Source: Halomonas sp. HL-48 (GTDB taxonomy: Bacteria > Pseudomonadota > Gammaproteobacteria > Pseudomonadales > Halomonadaceae). Taken from it: 36,982 nt of DNA. Below, piece by piece: positions 1 through 7,928 of the stretch. The translations under genes were made by a program, and so were the position numbers. Position 1 is the first letter of the stretch; every line of letters starts with the position of its first letter. The stretch is from assembly GCF_001314875.1 (NCBI RefSeq), contig NZ_LJZS01000026.1, positions 1 through 36,982 of the forward strand. Direction: 5' to 3'. Below the pieces are notes generated by a model that saw only the letters and a program-made list of their open reading frames with translations, was not told the DNA's origin and did not search any database.

Positions 1-528
<528 letters not shown>

Positions 529-564
529 CGTGGTGCAGTCAACCGACGATCGGAGAGTCTTATC

Positions 565-891
565 ATGATGAAAGGCGGCATGGGCAATTTGATGAAACAG
601 GCCCAAGAAATGCAGGAAAAAATGCAGCGTGCCCAGGAAGAAGTGGCCGACGCTGAAGTATTGGGCGAAGCCGGGGCTGGCATGGTGAAAGTCACCATGA
701 ACGGTCGTCACGACGTCATTTCGGTGGATATTGACCCAAGCGTCATGGAAGAGGACAAAGAGCTTCTCGAAGACCTTCTCGCCGCCGCGGTCAACGATGC
801 GGTGCGCAAGGTCGAGGTCAGCTCCAAGGCCAAGATGGAAGAAGCTACCGCCGGGCTTAACCTGCCCCCCGGCTTCAAAATGCCCTTTTAA
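565..891 (+). CDS. ybaB: YbaB/EbfC nucleoid-associated DNA-binding protein
   Basis: This 108-residue protein has the usual YbaB/EbfC layout: a glycine- and methionine-rich start ([10 protein letters not shown]), a charged helix rich in Gln and Glu, a central beta segment ([11 protein letters not shown]) and a C-terminal PPGFKMPF. The family forms dimers that bind DNA and has been linked to recombination and nucleoid organisation. Length is close to the 109 residues of the E. coli protein. A ribosome binding site, GGAGAG at 552-557, precedes ATG 565; ATG 568 is an equally possible start. It sits 36 bases after dnaX and its stop directly abuts the recR start, the standard dnaX-ybaB-recR order. 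Confidence 0.95.
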   Translation: MMKGGMGNLMKQAQEMQEKMQRAQEEVADAEVLGEAGAGMVKVTMNGRHDVISVDIDPSVMEEDKELLEDLLAAAVNDAVRKVEVSSKAKMEEATAGLNLPPGFKMPF

Positions 892-1500
892 ATGATGCGG
901 TTTTCTCCGCTGGTTGAACAGCTGATGGAGGCCTTCCGTGTGTTGCCGGGCGTTGGTCCAAAAACCGCGCAGCGCATGGCCATGCACCTGCTGGAGCGCG
1001 AGCGCCCTGGCGGCCAAAAACTGGCCGCCATCATCCAGCAGGCGATCGACGAAGTCGGTTACTGTCAGCGCTGCCGAACGCTGACCGAGGCCGATATCTG
1101 TGCGCTGTGTGAAAGCCCGCGTCGGCACGATCACCTGTTGTGCGTGGTGGAATCCCCCGCGGACCAGCTTGCCATTGAAGAAGCCGGTGGTTTTCAGGGC
1201 CGCTACTTCGTGCTGCATGGCCACCTCTCACCCCTGGACGGCGTGGGTCCCGAGGCCATCGGCCTGGATCTGCTCGAAGCCCGGGTGGCCGAGGGGCAGA
1301 TCAGCGAAGTGGTGCTCGCCACCAACCCAACGGTGGAAGGCGAAGCAACGGCGCACTACATCGCGTCACTGCTGGCGGACTATGGCGTGACGCTGTCGCG
1401 GCTGGCCTACGGCGTGCCGATGGGCGGCGAACTGGAATACGTGGACGGCGGCACCTTGAGCCGGGCGTTCAACGGCCGCCAGCCGTTCAGCAGCGAATAA
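892..1500 (+). CDS. recR: Recombination mediator protein RecR
   Basis: RecR acts with RecO (and RecF) to load RecA on SSB-coated single-stranded DNA during gap repair. The 202-residue product has a helix-hairpin-helix near residues 15-28 ([13 protein letters not shown]), a four-cysteine zinc finger at C58, C61, C70 and C73, and a Toprim domain starting near residue 82 ([10 protein letters not shown]). The C-terminal segment [16 protein letters not shown] is typical of the family. The start ATG 892 follows the ybaB stop with no gap, so the two are probably translationally coupled; the next codon is also ATG. Length is normal. Confidence 0.97.
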   Translation: MMRFSPLVEQLMEAFRVLPGVGPKTAQRMAMHLLERERPGGQKLAAIIQQAIDEVGYCQRCRTLTEADICALCESPRRHDHLLCVVESPADQLAIEEAGGFQGRYFVLHGHLSPLDGVGPEAIGLDLLEARVAEGQISEVVLATNPTVEGEATAHYIASLLADYGVTLSRLAYGVPMGGELEYVDGGTLSRAFNGRQPFSSE

Positions 1501-1549
1501 CTCACTTTACGCAAGCGCTCAGGCGGTTGTACTGACAGGGAATAGCCTT

Positions 1550-2683
1550 TTGTCTTCATCTCAGCCCGCTGATATCAGCTGGATTGACTCACCCCAGGCG
1601 CTTGACCATGCCTGCGCTCATGTGGCCAACGCCGCCGTGATCGCGCTGGATACGGAGTTTTTCCGGGAAAATACCTTCTTTCCGGTGCCGGCGCTTATCC
1701 AGTTCAGCGCCGGGACGCATGCTTTCCTGATCGACCCGCTGGCAACGCCCTGTACCGATGCCTTTCGACACCTGTTGCAGAATCAGGTCGTCAAACTGCT
1801 GCATGCCTGCAGTGAGGACCTCGAGGTCTTCCAGATCTGGGCGGGCGTTGTACCCAGCCCCTTGATCGATACCCAGGTAGCCCAGGGGTTTCTCGGCGAC
1901 AATCCCGGCATGGGCTACCAGAAGCTGGTAGAAGCCTGGGTCGGCAAGACGCTGCCCAAGGAAGAAACCCGCTCCAACTGGCTCGAGCGTCCATTGTCCG
2001 CTGCCCAGTGCGAGTATGCCGCGCTGGACGTTATCTATCTGCTGGACGTTTGGGAAAAGCAGCGCGAACGCTTGATCAGCCTTGATCGTCTGGCCTGGTT
2101 GGAGGACGACTGCCGTCAACTGATCGATCAGGCGGGACGTAGCGATGACAACGATACCCAGTGGTACACCCGTCAGCGCCAGCTATGGCGGCTGAACGCG
2201 ACCCAGTTGGAAGCGTATCAGCTGATGACCACCTGGCGTGAAGGCGAGACCCGCCGCCGTGATTTGCCGCGTAACTGGCTGATCAGCGACAAACGGTTGA
2301 TGGCCATTGCGGAAGCGATGCCGACCAATCGCTATGAGCTGTCCCAGGTCGAGGGGATGACGCCGCCGCTTATCAAGAAGGAAGGTGACGCACTGCTCGG
2401 CTTCGTCAAGCAGGCGCAGCATACCCCCAGCGAGCGGCTGCCTACCCCCTGGCCTGACCCCATGCAGCCGGCATTCAAGCGACGCTTCAAGGCGTTGAAG
2501 AAAGTCATCAATGAGCACGCAACCCAGTTGGGGGTTGCCCCGGAGATGCTGATGCGCCGTCGTGATCTGGAAGCGCTGGTCATGCAATCCCTGGCGGGAT
2601 CACCGTTGATTCTACCGACCGGGTGGCGAGGTGACCGCCTCAATGATGATTTGACGACGGCGCTGGAGGCGCAGGCTGAGTGA
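1550..2683 (+). CDS. rnd: Ribonuclease D
   Basis: RNase D is a 3'-5' exoribonuclease that trims tRNA precursors and other stable RNAs. The 377-residue product carries the DEDDy exonuclease residues D34 and E36 (LDTEFF), D90 (CSEDLEVF), and Y156 with D160 (YAALDVIYLLD). An HRDC domain begins near residue 212 (LNATQLEAYQLMTTWRE) and a second helical region follows. The start is a TTG at 1550, chosen because it lies a few bases after a weak AGGGA site and just before conserved sequence; the exact start is the least certain part. It is followed by ycgL with a GTGA stop/start overlap. Confidence 0.95.
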   Translation: MSSSQPADISWIDSPQALDHACAHVANAAVIALDTEFFRENTFFPVPALIQFSAGTHAFLIDPLATPCTDAFRHLLQNQVVKLLHACSEDLEVFQIWAGVVPSPLIDTQVAQGFLGDNPGMGYQKLVEAWVGKTLPKEETRSNWLERPLSAAQCEYAALDVIYLLDVWEKQRERLISLDRLAWLEDDCRQLIDQAGRSDDNDTQWYTRQRQLWRLNATQLEAYQLMTTWREGETRRRDLPRNWLISDKRLMAIAEAMPTNRYELSQVEGMTPPLIKKEGDALLGFVKQAQHTPSERLPTPWPDPMQPAFKRRFKALKKVINEHATQLGVAPEMLMRRRDLEALVMQSLAGSPLILPTGWRGDRLNDDLTTALEAQAE

Positions 2684-2976
2684 GCGATAAACTGCTGTGT
2701 GAAATCTTTAAAAGCACGCGTAAAGAGGCCATGTACCTGTACGTGGATAAGCGCCAGGGGCTCGAACACGTACCCGAGGCGCTGCTGGGGTCATTTGGTA
2801 AACCCGAGCCCTTGCTGACCATGATTCTGACCGCGGACAAAAAGCTGGCCCGCGCCGATGCCGCCGAGGTGATGGAGGCGATTGCCGACCAGGGGTTTTA
2901 TTTGCAGATGCCCCCCGGTGATGAGCCCAATCTGTTGGCGCAGCACCTGGCCGAGCAGCGCACGCCAGACGCATGA
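2680..2976 (+). CDS. ycgL: YcgL domain-containing protein
   Basis: A 98-residue protein of the YcgL family, recognised by the LCEIFKSTRKEAMYLYVDKR start, the central GKPEPLLTMILT segment and the FYLQMPPGDEPNLL end. The molecular role of the family is not established to my knowledge. The GTG start at 2680 overlaps the rnd stop, and its own stop overlaps the next ATG (ATGA at 2973-2976). Translation of rnd, ycgL and acpH is therefore likely coupled. Confidence 0.9.
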   Translation: MSDKLLCEIFKSTRKEAMYLYVDKRQGLEHVPEALLGSFGKPEPLLTMILTADKKLARADAAEVMEAIADQGFYLQMPPGDEPNLLAQHLAEQRTPDA

Positions 2977-3569
2977 ATTTTCTCGCCCACGCCTGGCTTG
3001 CCCGGGAGGGGAGCGACGACTTTCTCTACGGCAACCTGATTGCCGACGGGGTCAAAGGCGGTGATCTTTCCGCCTGGCCCGATGCCATTGCGCTGGGTAT
3101 TCGTCACCACCGTCGAGTGGACGCCTGGGTGGATGGCCATCCACGTACCAACGCGGTGCTCCGCCGGGTGCCTTCCCCGCAGCGCCGGGTGGCAGGGATA
3201 GCCCTGGACATTGTCTGGGACCACTTTCTGTCCCTTGAACACCAAACCGACCAACGCCAGCAGGTATTGATCGAGCGCTGTTATCAGCTGCTCAGGGAGC
3301 GCTCGGCGCCCAACCGTCTGGCGGAGATGGCGGGCCCTCTGGTTAGCCACGACTGGCTGCGCCGCTACGCCGATTTTACCTTTACCTGTCAGGCGATCAC
3401 CGGGGTGGGCAGGCGGCTATCAGGCCCCAATAGGCTGGCCGAGCTTGTGCCATGGCTGCACGATGATTACGCTCAGTTGAAAGACGATTTTGAGGTGCTT
3501 TGGCCAGCGCTTTACGCCGCGTTGGGCAGTCAGCGCGATTTAGCCCCAGACGAGCAGCGATTGCAGTGA
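2973..3569 (+). CDS. acpH: Acyl carrier protein phosphodiesterase (AcpH family)
   Basis: A 198-residue protein opening with MNFLAHAWLA and continuing with FLYGNLIADGVKG and the histidine/aspartate-rich stretch GIRHHRRVDAWVDGHP, the signature of the AcpH family. These enzymes remove the 4'-phosphopantetheine group from holo-ACP, turning over the carrier protein of fatty acid synthesis. The His and Asp residues fit metal binding in an HD-like fold. Its ATG overlaps the ycgL stop by four bases. The family assignment is firm; in vivo activity is assumed from homologues. Confidence 0.88.
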   Translation: MNFLAHAWLAREGSDDFLYGNLIADGVKGGDLSAWPDAIALGIRHHRRVDAWVDGHPRTNAVLRRVPSPQRRVAGIALDIVWDHFLSLEHQTDQRQQVLIERCYQLLRERSAPNRLAEMAGPLVSHDWLRRYADFTFTCQAITGVGRRLSGPNRLAELVPWLHDDYAQLKDDFEVLWPALYAALGSQRDLAPDEQRLQ

Positions 3570-3580
3570 AAGGTGAGCCA

Positions 3581-4036
3581 ATGACGAGCGAGCTGCGTGA
3601 ACGCTTTTGGGAACGGTATACGCTGGAAGAATTGACGCCCGCCGAATGGGAAGCGCTTTGCGATGGGTGCGGACAGTGCTGCCTGCTCAAGCTTCACGAT
3701 GAAGATAGCCAGGAGCTTGCCGTGCTCAATGTCGCCTGTCGTCTGCTGGATACGCACAGCTGTGAGTGCAGCGATTACGCCAATCGGTTTGCCTACGTGC
3801 CGGATTGCACCCAGCTTACGCCGGCGCTGGTAAAGGAATTTACCTGGCTACCCACGACCTGCGGCTATCGCCGCGTCGCTGAGGGGCGCAAGCTTGCCGG
3901 GTGGCACCCTCTGCTGAGCAATGACGCAGAGCGCGTGCATCGCAAAGGGGTCAGTGTCCGTAGCTATGCCGTTTCTCAGGACGACGTCCCCGAGCATCAG
4001 TTGGAATCCCACATTATTGCCATTTTGCCCATGTAG
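3581..4036 (+). CDS. ycgN: YcgN family cysteine-cluster protein (UPF0260)
   Basis: A 151-residue protein with a CxxCxxCC cluster at C27, C30, C33 and C34 (CDGCGQCC) and further cysteines at 52, 60, 62, 75 and 93, consistent with metal or Fe-S binding. This matches the YcgN/UPF0260 group of the YkgJ-type families, whose function is not settled. The frame is open from 3500, but ATG 3581 is preferred because AAGGTGA lies just before it and because the longer version would run into acpH. It is the last gene of the plus-strand block that began with dnaX. Confidence 0.88.
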   Translation: MTSELRERFWERYTLEELTPAEWEALCDGCGQCCLLKLHDEDSQELAVLNVACRLLDTHSCECSDYANRFAYVPDCTQLTPALVKEFTWLPTTCGYRRVAEGRKLAGWHPLLSNDAERVHRKGVSVRSYAVSQDDVPEHQLESHIIAILPM

Positions 4037-4080
4037 CCCGCCATCCTTGGCCCTTCAGGCTGCCAGGCATCATGGCGCGC

Positions 4081-4242
4081 TCAGGCGGCCGGCGTGCGTG
4101 TCGGCGTGTCCCAGATGGATAAAAACGCTTCTTTTACCGGCTTAGCGGCCTTGGTCAGCGTGTGAGCGGGCGAAGCCGCTTTGCGCGTGCTTGGCTTTTT
4201 CGGGGCGTCCCAAATAGTGGGAAATTGCTCGCGATTGGACAT
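4081..4242 (-). CDS. Small 53-aa protein with two IWD(A/T)P motifs, function unknown
   Basis: On the minus strand an ATG at 4242 opens a 53-codon frame ending with TGA at 4081-4083. A near-ideal AAGGAG ribosome binding site (plus-strand 4249-4254) lies six bases before it. The product starts MSNREQFPTIWDAPKK and ends AFLSIWDTPTRTPAA, so an IWD(A/T)P motif occurs near each end (residues 10-14 and 43-47) around a basic Lys/Ala/Pro middle. No membrane segment or signal peptide is apparent and the middle is probably disordered. It lies convergent to ycgN and downstream of ptrB on the same strand, with a 12-base-arm palindrome and a TATTAT -10 candidate upstream. I do not recognise the family. The ribosome binding site and internal motif repeat are the main evidence that it is real. 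Confidence 0.7.
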   Translation of the reverse strand: MSNREQFPTIWDAPKKPSTRKAASPAHTLTKAAKPVKEAFLSIWDTPTRTPAA

Positions 4243-4307
4243 GGTGTTCTCCTTAAGGTCTACATCGTTAGTAGGTTCGACTTAAGGATAATATGCCATA
4301 CAATTTC

Positions 4308-4334
4308 ATTTTATGGAAATACTTTCCATAAAAT
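4308..4334. promoter_or_regulatory. Perfect 12-bp-arm palindrome, probable operator of the 53-aa gene
   Basis: Arms ATTTTATGGAAA and TTTCCATAAAAT flank the three bases TAC, a perfect inverted repeat. It begins 66 bases upstream of the small gene's ATG. A TATTAT hexamer on the minus strand (about 4291-4296) could be its -10, which would place the palindrome over the -35 region, as expected for a repressor or activator site. It is AT-rich, unlike its surroundings. The cognate regulator is unknown. Confidence 0.6.
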
Positions 4335-4338
4335 TATT

Positions 4339-4403
4339 GGGCGGTCGGTGAGCATCAGGCAGCGTGGCATGACGCCGAGGGCGGCAGCCGACCGCCCTCG
4401 GCG
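4339..4403 (-). other. GC-rich hairpin region downstream of ptrB with two competing pairings
   Basis: Just past the ptrB stop, 4373-4384 and 4392-4403 form a perfect 12-bp GC stem with a 7-base loop. In addition, 4339-4348 (GGGCGGTCGG) is the exact complement of 4388-4397, so that second segment can pair either way. The proximal hairpin has no T-tract on either strand. The distal pairing would be followed on the minus strand by AATAATTTTAT. It may end ptrB transcription or protect the 3' end. Confidence 0.5.
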
Positions 4404-4411
4404 CGGCAAGG

Positions 4412-6493
4412 TCAATCCACCAGGTTGAGCGCCCACAGGATGAACGCATCCTGGCGGGCGGCGTCACGCCAGGCTTTGAAGCGACCGGACGCGCCGCCGT
4501 GGCCGCTGCTCATGTCGGTATGCAGCAAGACAGGCGCGGTCCCCTGCTGTTGTTGACTGACCCTTGCATAGAATTTTGCCGGCTCCCAGTAACTTACCCG
4601 CGTATCGAACCAACTGCCTTCCAGCCACAACGCGGGGTAGGCCTGCGCAGTGATGTTATCGATAGGCGAATAGCGGGCAATGCGTTCCGCTACTTCGGGC
4701 TCGGCAGGGTTGCCCCACTCGCTGTATTCGGCGGTGGTCAGCGGCAGAGAGGGGTTTTGCATGGTGCGCAGCACATCGAGGAAGGGCACCTCCAGCACCG
4801 CGCCGCAAAATGCCTGAGGCGCACGGTTAATGCAGGTGCCGACCAGCAGCCCTCCGGCGCTGGCCCCGCAAGCCACAATACGCTGTGGGTCGCTCAGGCC
4901 CTGATCGGCCAGTGCGTCGCGCGCGGCGAGAAAATCATCGAAGCTGTGCTCCTTGTGCGCCATCTTGCCGTTCAGGTACCAGGGTTCACCGCGCTCGCCT
5001 CCGCCGCGTACGTGGGCCACCGCAAAGGCGCCTCCGCGCTCCAGCAACTCCAGGCGAGCAATGGAAAACCAGGGGTCGAGGGGTTCGCCGTAAGCGCCGT
5101 AACCATACAGCAGGGTGGGGAGCGGCTGGTGGTCGAGGTCATTGCGCATGACGATCGAGACGGGCACGCGTTCGCCGTCTGCGCTGGTGGCCCAGATGCG
5201 CCGGCTGACCAGCTGCTCAGGGGCCAGGCTGCCATACACTGGAACGCGCTTGAGCAGGGTGCGCTCGCCGGTGGTCAGGTCCAGCGCGTACCAACTGGGT
5301 GGCCGGGTAAACGACTCTTCGCGCAGGCGCAGTACCCGGGTATCAAAGTGTGGCGCATCTTCAAGCAGCTGCGAACACAGCGGTTCCGGCTGGGCAAGAT
5401 AATCGTCATGGGTGACCTGATGCAGGTCGTCAAGCGCGAGCCGACGGAGGCGAACCTGGGCTTGATCATGGTCGCGTTCGCCAAGCATCAGCCCCCAGGC
5501 AAAGGCGTCAACGCCTTCGAGGGTGGCGTCCTGACGCGCCGCGACCAGCGTCCGCCAGGCGGGGGGCTCGGCATCCAGCTCGTCGATGGGTAAAAAATCC
5601 AGCTGAAAAAGCGTGCTGGCCTGATTGTGCAGGCGATAAAATACGCCGGGACGGTGGTCGATAGTGTATTCGACCCCCGGTTGGCGGGGCTGGAGGCAGC
5701 GTGGCGTATGCGTCGGGGTCTGGGCCGGGAGCACATGGACTTCGCTGGTGTCCTTGGAGGCGCTTTCCAGAATCAGCCATTCCCGGGAGCGGGTTTTACC
5801 CATCCCCAGCCAGAATTCCGGGTCCTCCTCGCGCAGCAACAAGGTCTCGGACTGGCAGTGTGGCCTTTCTTCAAGGGCAAGGTAGAGTGACCACAGGCTG
5901 TCCGGGCGCTGGGTGTCGTCGAAGCGACTAAACAAAAGCGATGCGCCCGCCGAGGTCTGGTCCTCCGCCCAGCAGATGCCCGGGCCGATGTCGTCCAGCA
6001 GCTGTGTCGGCTGACCATCGGGGAGGCGCTTGAGCCATAGCTGGAAGCGCTCGTCGCCCTGAGTGTCCTCGGTCCAGGCAAGCCATTGCTCGTCCGGTGA
6101 AAGGGCCATGTCGCCCATGTCGTAAAAGGCCTGGCCGTCGGCGCGCTCGGTGACGTCCAGCACAAGTTCGCGCGTCTCGGACTGCCCGTTGCGATGTCGC
6201 CACCAGCGGGGGTAATCCTCATCGGCGGCGGTGTCGCTCCAGAACGTAAAGTGGTCAAGCGTTGTCGGAAGGCTGGTGACGGCCAGTTCGCGGCGGCGCA
6301 GGTGGCTGTCATAAAGCGTCTCGGCGAGCGGTGCCAAGGGTTTGAACCACGCGGCGTGCTGCTCGTTGGCCGCCTTCAGAAAGTTGCTGACGGCGGGGTC
6401 ATCGCGTTGCTCCAACCAGTGCCATTGTGGATCATCCGCGCGATAATAGTCAGTAACCGGGTGGCCGACGTGCAAAGCTGGCTGTGCTTTCAT
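4412..6493 (-). CDS. ptrB: Oligopeptidase B (protease II, S9 family)
   Basis: A cytoplasmic serine oligopeptidase that cuts short peptides after Arg and Lys. The 693-residue product has an N-terminal beta-propeller region (about residues 70-410) and a C-terminal alpha/beta hydrolase domain. The catalytic triad is visible as S545 (ACGASAGG), D630 (WFDTRVSYWEPAK) and H665 (SSGHGGASGR). The YGYGAYG and HVRGGGERG segments are typical of the S9A family. Length is close to known bacterial oligopeptidases B. ATG 6493 is the natural start because conserved HPVTDYYRADDPQWHW follows closely, but its ribosome binding site is weak. It is divergent from the membrane protein gene at 6556. Confidence 0.95.
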   Translation of the reverse strand: MKAQPALHVGHPVTDYYRADDPQWHWLEQRDDPAVSNFLKAANEQHAAWFKPLAPLAETLYDSHLRRRELAVTSLPTTLDHFTFWSDTAADEDYPRWWRHRNGQSETRELVLDVTERADGQAFYDMGDMALSPDEQWLAWTEDTQGDERFQLWLKRLPDGQPTQLLDDIGPGICWAEDQTSAGASLLFSRFDDTQRPDSLWSLYLALEERPHCQSETLLLREEDPEFWLGMGKTRSREWLILESASKDTSEVHVLPAQTPTHTPRCLQPRQPGVEYTIDHRPGVFYRLHNQASTLFQLDFLPIDELDAEPPAWRTLVAARQDATLEGVDAFAWGLMLGERDHDQAQVRLRRLALDDLHQVTHDDYLAQPEPLCSQLLEDAPHFDTRVLRLREESFTRPPSWYALDLTTGERTLLKRVPVYGSLAPEQLVSRRIWATSADGERVPVSIVMRNDLDHQPLPTLLYGYGAYGEPLDPWFSIARLELLERGGAFAVAHVRGGGERGEPWYLNGKMAHKEHSFDDFLAARDALADQGLSDPQRIVACGASAGGLLVGTCINRAPQAFCGAVLEVPFLDVLRTMQNPSLPLTTAEYSEWGNPAEPEVAERIARYSPIDNITAQAYPALWLEGSWFDTRVSYWEPAKFYARVSQQQQGTAPVLLHTDMSSGHGGASGRFKAWRDAARQDAFILWALNLVD

Positions 6494-6527
6494 AAATTGA
6501 TAGGTACCATAACGGGAAATCTACGTT

Positions 6528-6541
6528 GGGTGAGTTCACCC
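6528..6541. repeat. Short palindrome upstream of the gene at 6556
   Basis: GGGTGA and TCACCC flank GT, a perfect 6-bp-arm inverted repeat in the ptrB/6556 divergent gap, four bases before the GAGGA ribosome binding site of the plus-strand gene. It could be an operator or an mRNA hairpin near the start. Too short to interpret further. Confidence 0.35.
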
Positions 6542-6555
6542 TCATGAGGAGTATT

Positions 6556-6981
6556 ATGCTGTTTGCTGATTCAATGTCACTGTTGTGGTTGAGTTATTAC
6601 GGGATATCGCTGGTCGTGTTGGTGGCGGTGTATTTTGCGTTTGCCTTCTTGCCCAGGCTGCCGCGTCTGGTGCTGACCTGGTGTATCGGCGGCGCCATGT
6701 GGGCGCCAGCGCCCTTTCGGTTGCCGTTGATCGAAGAGGGCGAGTTTTATGCCGGCTGGGCACCCTCGGCCATGGTGGCCGCCATAGGGTTCCTGGAGAG
6801 TAATCTGGGCGCGCTGCGTAACGGTCTGCTGTTTGTGCTGTTGGGCATGGCGATCGGTGGCGTTGTCGGAGTGGCATTGTGGTGGCGTGGTCGCCACAAG
6901 GCAACGGCTGCTCCGGTAGAAGAAGAGCACCCCGCGAACGACCCCGATGACACCCGTCGTCGCGAACCGGTAATTGGCTAA
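6556..6981 (+). CDS. Small membrane protein, function unknown
   Basis: A 141-residue product with a clear N-terminal membrane helix (about residues 7-30, rich in Leu, Val and Phe) and another near residues 88-108 (FVLLGMAIGGVVGVALWW), followed by a charged, probably cytoplasmic tail rich in Glu, Asp and Arg. A weaker hydrophobic stretch (LVLTWCIGGAMW) lies between. The frame is open from 6526, but ATG 6556 is preferred because GAGGA ends five bases before it. I do not recognise the family. It is 20 bases upstream of the amidotransferase gene and probably shares its transcript. Confidence 0.75.
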   Translation: MLFADSMSLLWLSYYGISLVVLVAVYFAFAFLPRLPRLVLTWCIGGAMWAPAPFRLPLIEEGEFYAGWAPSAMVAAIGFLESNLGALRNGLLFVLLGMAIGGVVGVALWWRGRHKATAAPVEEEHPANDPDDTRRREPVIG

Positions 6982-7001
6982 GCCCCGGCGGGAGCACCCC
7001 A

Positions 7002-7787
7002 ATGTGCGAACTACTGGGCATGAGCGCCAATGTGCCGACGGATATCTGCTTCAGCTTCGCCGGGTTCTTGCACCGGGGCGGCGGCACCGGACCCCATCGC
7101 GATGGGTGGGGGATTGCCTTTTATGAAGAAGGTGGCTACCGGGAATTTCGCGACCCCCATCCCTCGGTCGACTCGCCCATAGCGCGGCTCATCTGCGATT
7201 ACCCGATCAAGTCAAACGTGGTCATCAGCCATATCCGCCAGGCCAATGTAGGCGGCGTTCGCCTGGCCAATACCCATCCGTTTACCCGTGAAATGTGGGG
7301 ACGACCATGGTGCTACGCGCACAATGGTCAGCTCAGCGACTGGCAGCCGTTGCCGCTTGGCTTTTATACCCCGGTGGGGACCACGGATAGCGAGCATGCT
7401 TTCTGCTGGTTGATGAGCGAGCTGCGCCAGGCATTCCCCACGCCCCCTGACAATCAGGCGCCGCTTTGGAAAACCCTGCATGGATTATGCGAGCGGCTAC
7501 GCGCGCTGGGCGTATTTAACCTGCTGCTCTCGGATGGCACATACCTCTATACCTACTGTTCAACTAAACTTGCGCATATAACCCGTGCGGCGCCCTTTGG
7601 AGAAGCGGAACTCTCCGACGCTGAACTGACGGTCAACTTTGCCGAGCATACGACACCCAACGATGTGGTGTCGGTGATCGCCACCGAACCGCTGACCCAT
7701 AATGAGCAGTGGTACCGCATGCAGCCGGGGGAGCTGCTGGTCTGGCAGGACGGCGAGATTCAGGCGCGTTATCTGAGTCAGGACTGA
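7002..7787 (+). CDS. yafJ: Class II glutamine amidotransferase (YafJ-like)
   Basis: The 261-residue protein starts MCELLGMS, so Cys2 becomes the N-terminal nucleophile after methionine removal, as in Ntn-type class II glutamine amidotransferases. HRGGGTGPHRDGWGIAFYE, SHIRQANVG, THPFTREMWGRPWCYAHNGQL and the TTDSEHAFCWLM stretch match YafJ-type stand-alone amidotransferase domains. These release ammonia from glutamine; the acceptor substrate of the YafJ group is not known to me. No second synthetase domain is present. It likely shares an mRNA with the membrane protein just upstream. Confidence 0.88.
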   Translation: MCELLGMSANVPTDICFSFAGFLHRGGGTGPHRDGWGIAFYEEGGYREFRDPHPSVDSPIARLICDYPIKSNVVISHIRQANVGGVRLANTHPFTREMWGRPWCYAHNGQLSDWQPLPLGFYTPVGTTDSEHAFCWLMSELRQAFPTPPDNQAPLWKTLHGLCERLRALGVFNLLLSDGTYLYTYCSTKLAHITRAAPFGEAELSDAELTVNFAEHTTPNDVVSVIATEPLTHNEQWYRMQPGELLVWQDGEIQARYLSQD

Positions 7788-7806
7788 TGCGGGGCTAGGG
7801 CTAAAG

Positions 7807-7824
7807 TTGAAACGAAAGTTTCAA
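7807..7824. promoter_or_regulatory. PsrA-type operator upstream of fadD
   Basis: TTGAAAC, spacer GAAA, GTTTCAA form a perfect palindrome with the GAAAC-N4-GTTTC core described for the fatty-acid-responsive TetR repressor PsrA of Pseudomonas. Its first six bases, TTGAAA, could also serve as a -35 element. It begins 122 bases before the fadD start. A second site of the same type lies before the acyl-CoA dehydrogenase gene at 34649-34668. No psrA gene is in the window. Confidence 0.75.
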
Positions 7825-7928
7825 TCGATCGTTTTACAGCGGTGGGTCAGTCGTATATCGTTGCGGTTTTCGCGACTCGACAACAACAAGGTCGATGACG
7901 ACATCGACATGGAAACTGGAGATTGCCC

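Noticed and set aside
4162..4428. 88-codon plus-strand open frame between ycgN and ptrB
   Set aside because: It runs antisense through the 53-aa gene, the palindrome and the hairpin region, and shows no family features. The minus-strand gene has the better ribosome binding site.
4499..5593. 364-codon plus-strand open frame inside ptrB
   Set aside because: It is antisense to ptrB, which has its full catalytic triad. No ribosome binding site or domain supports it.
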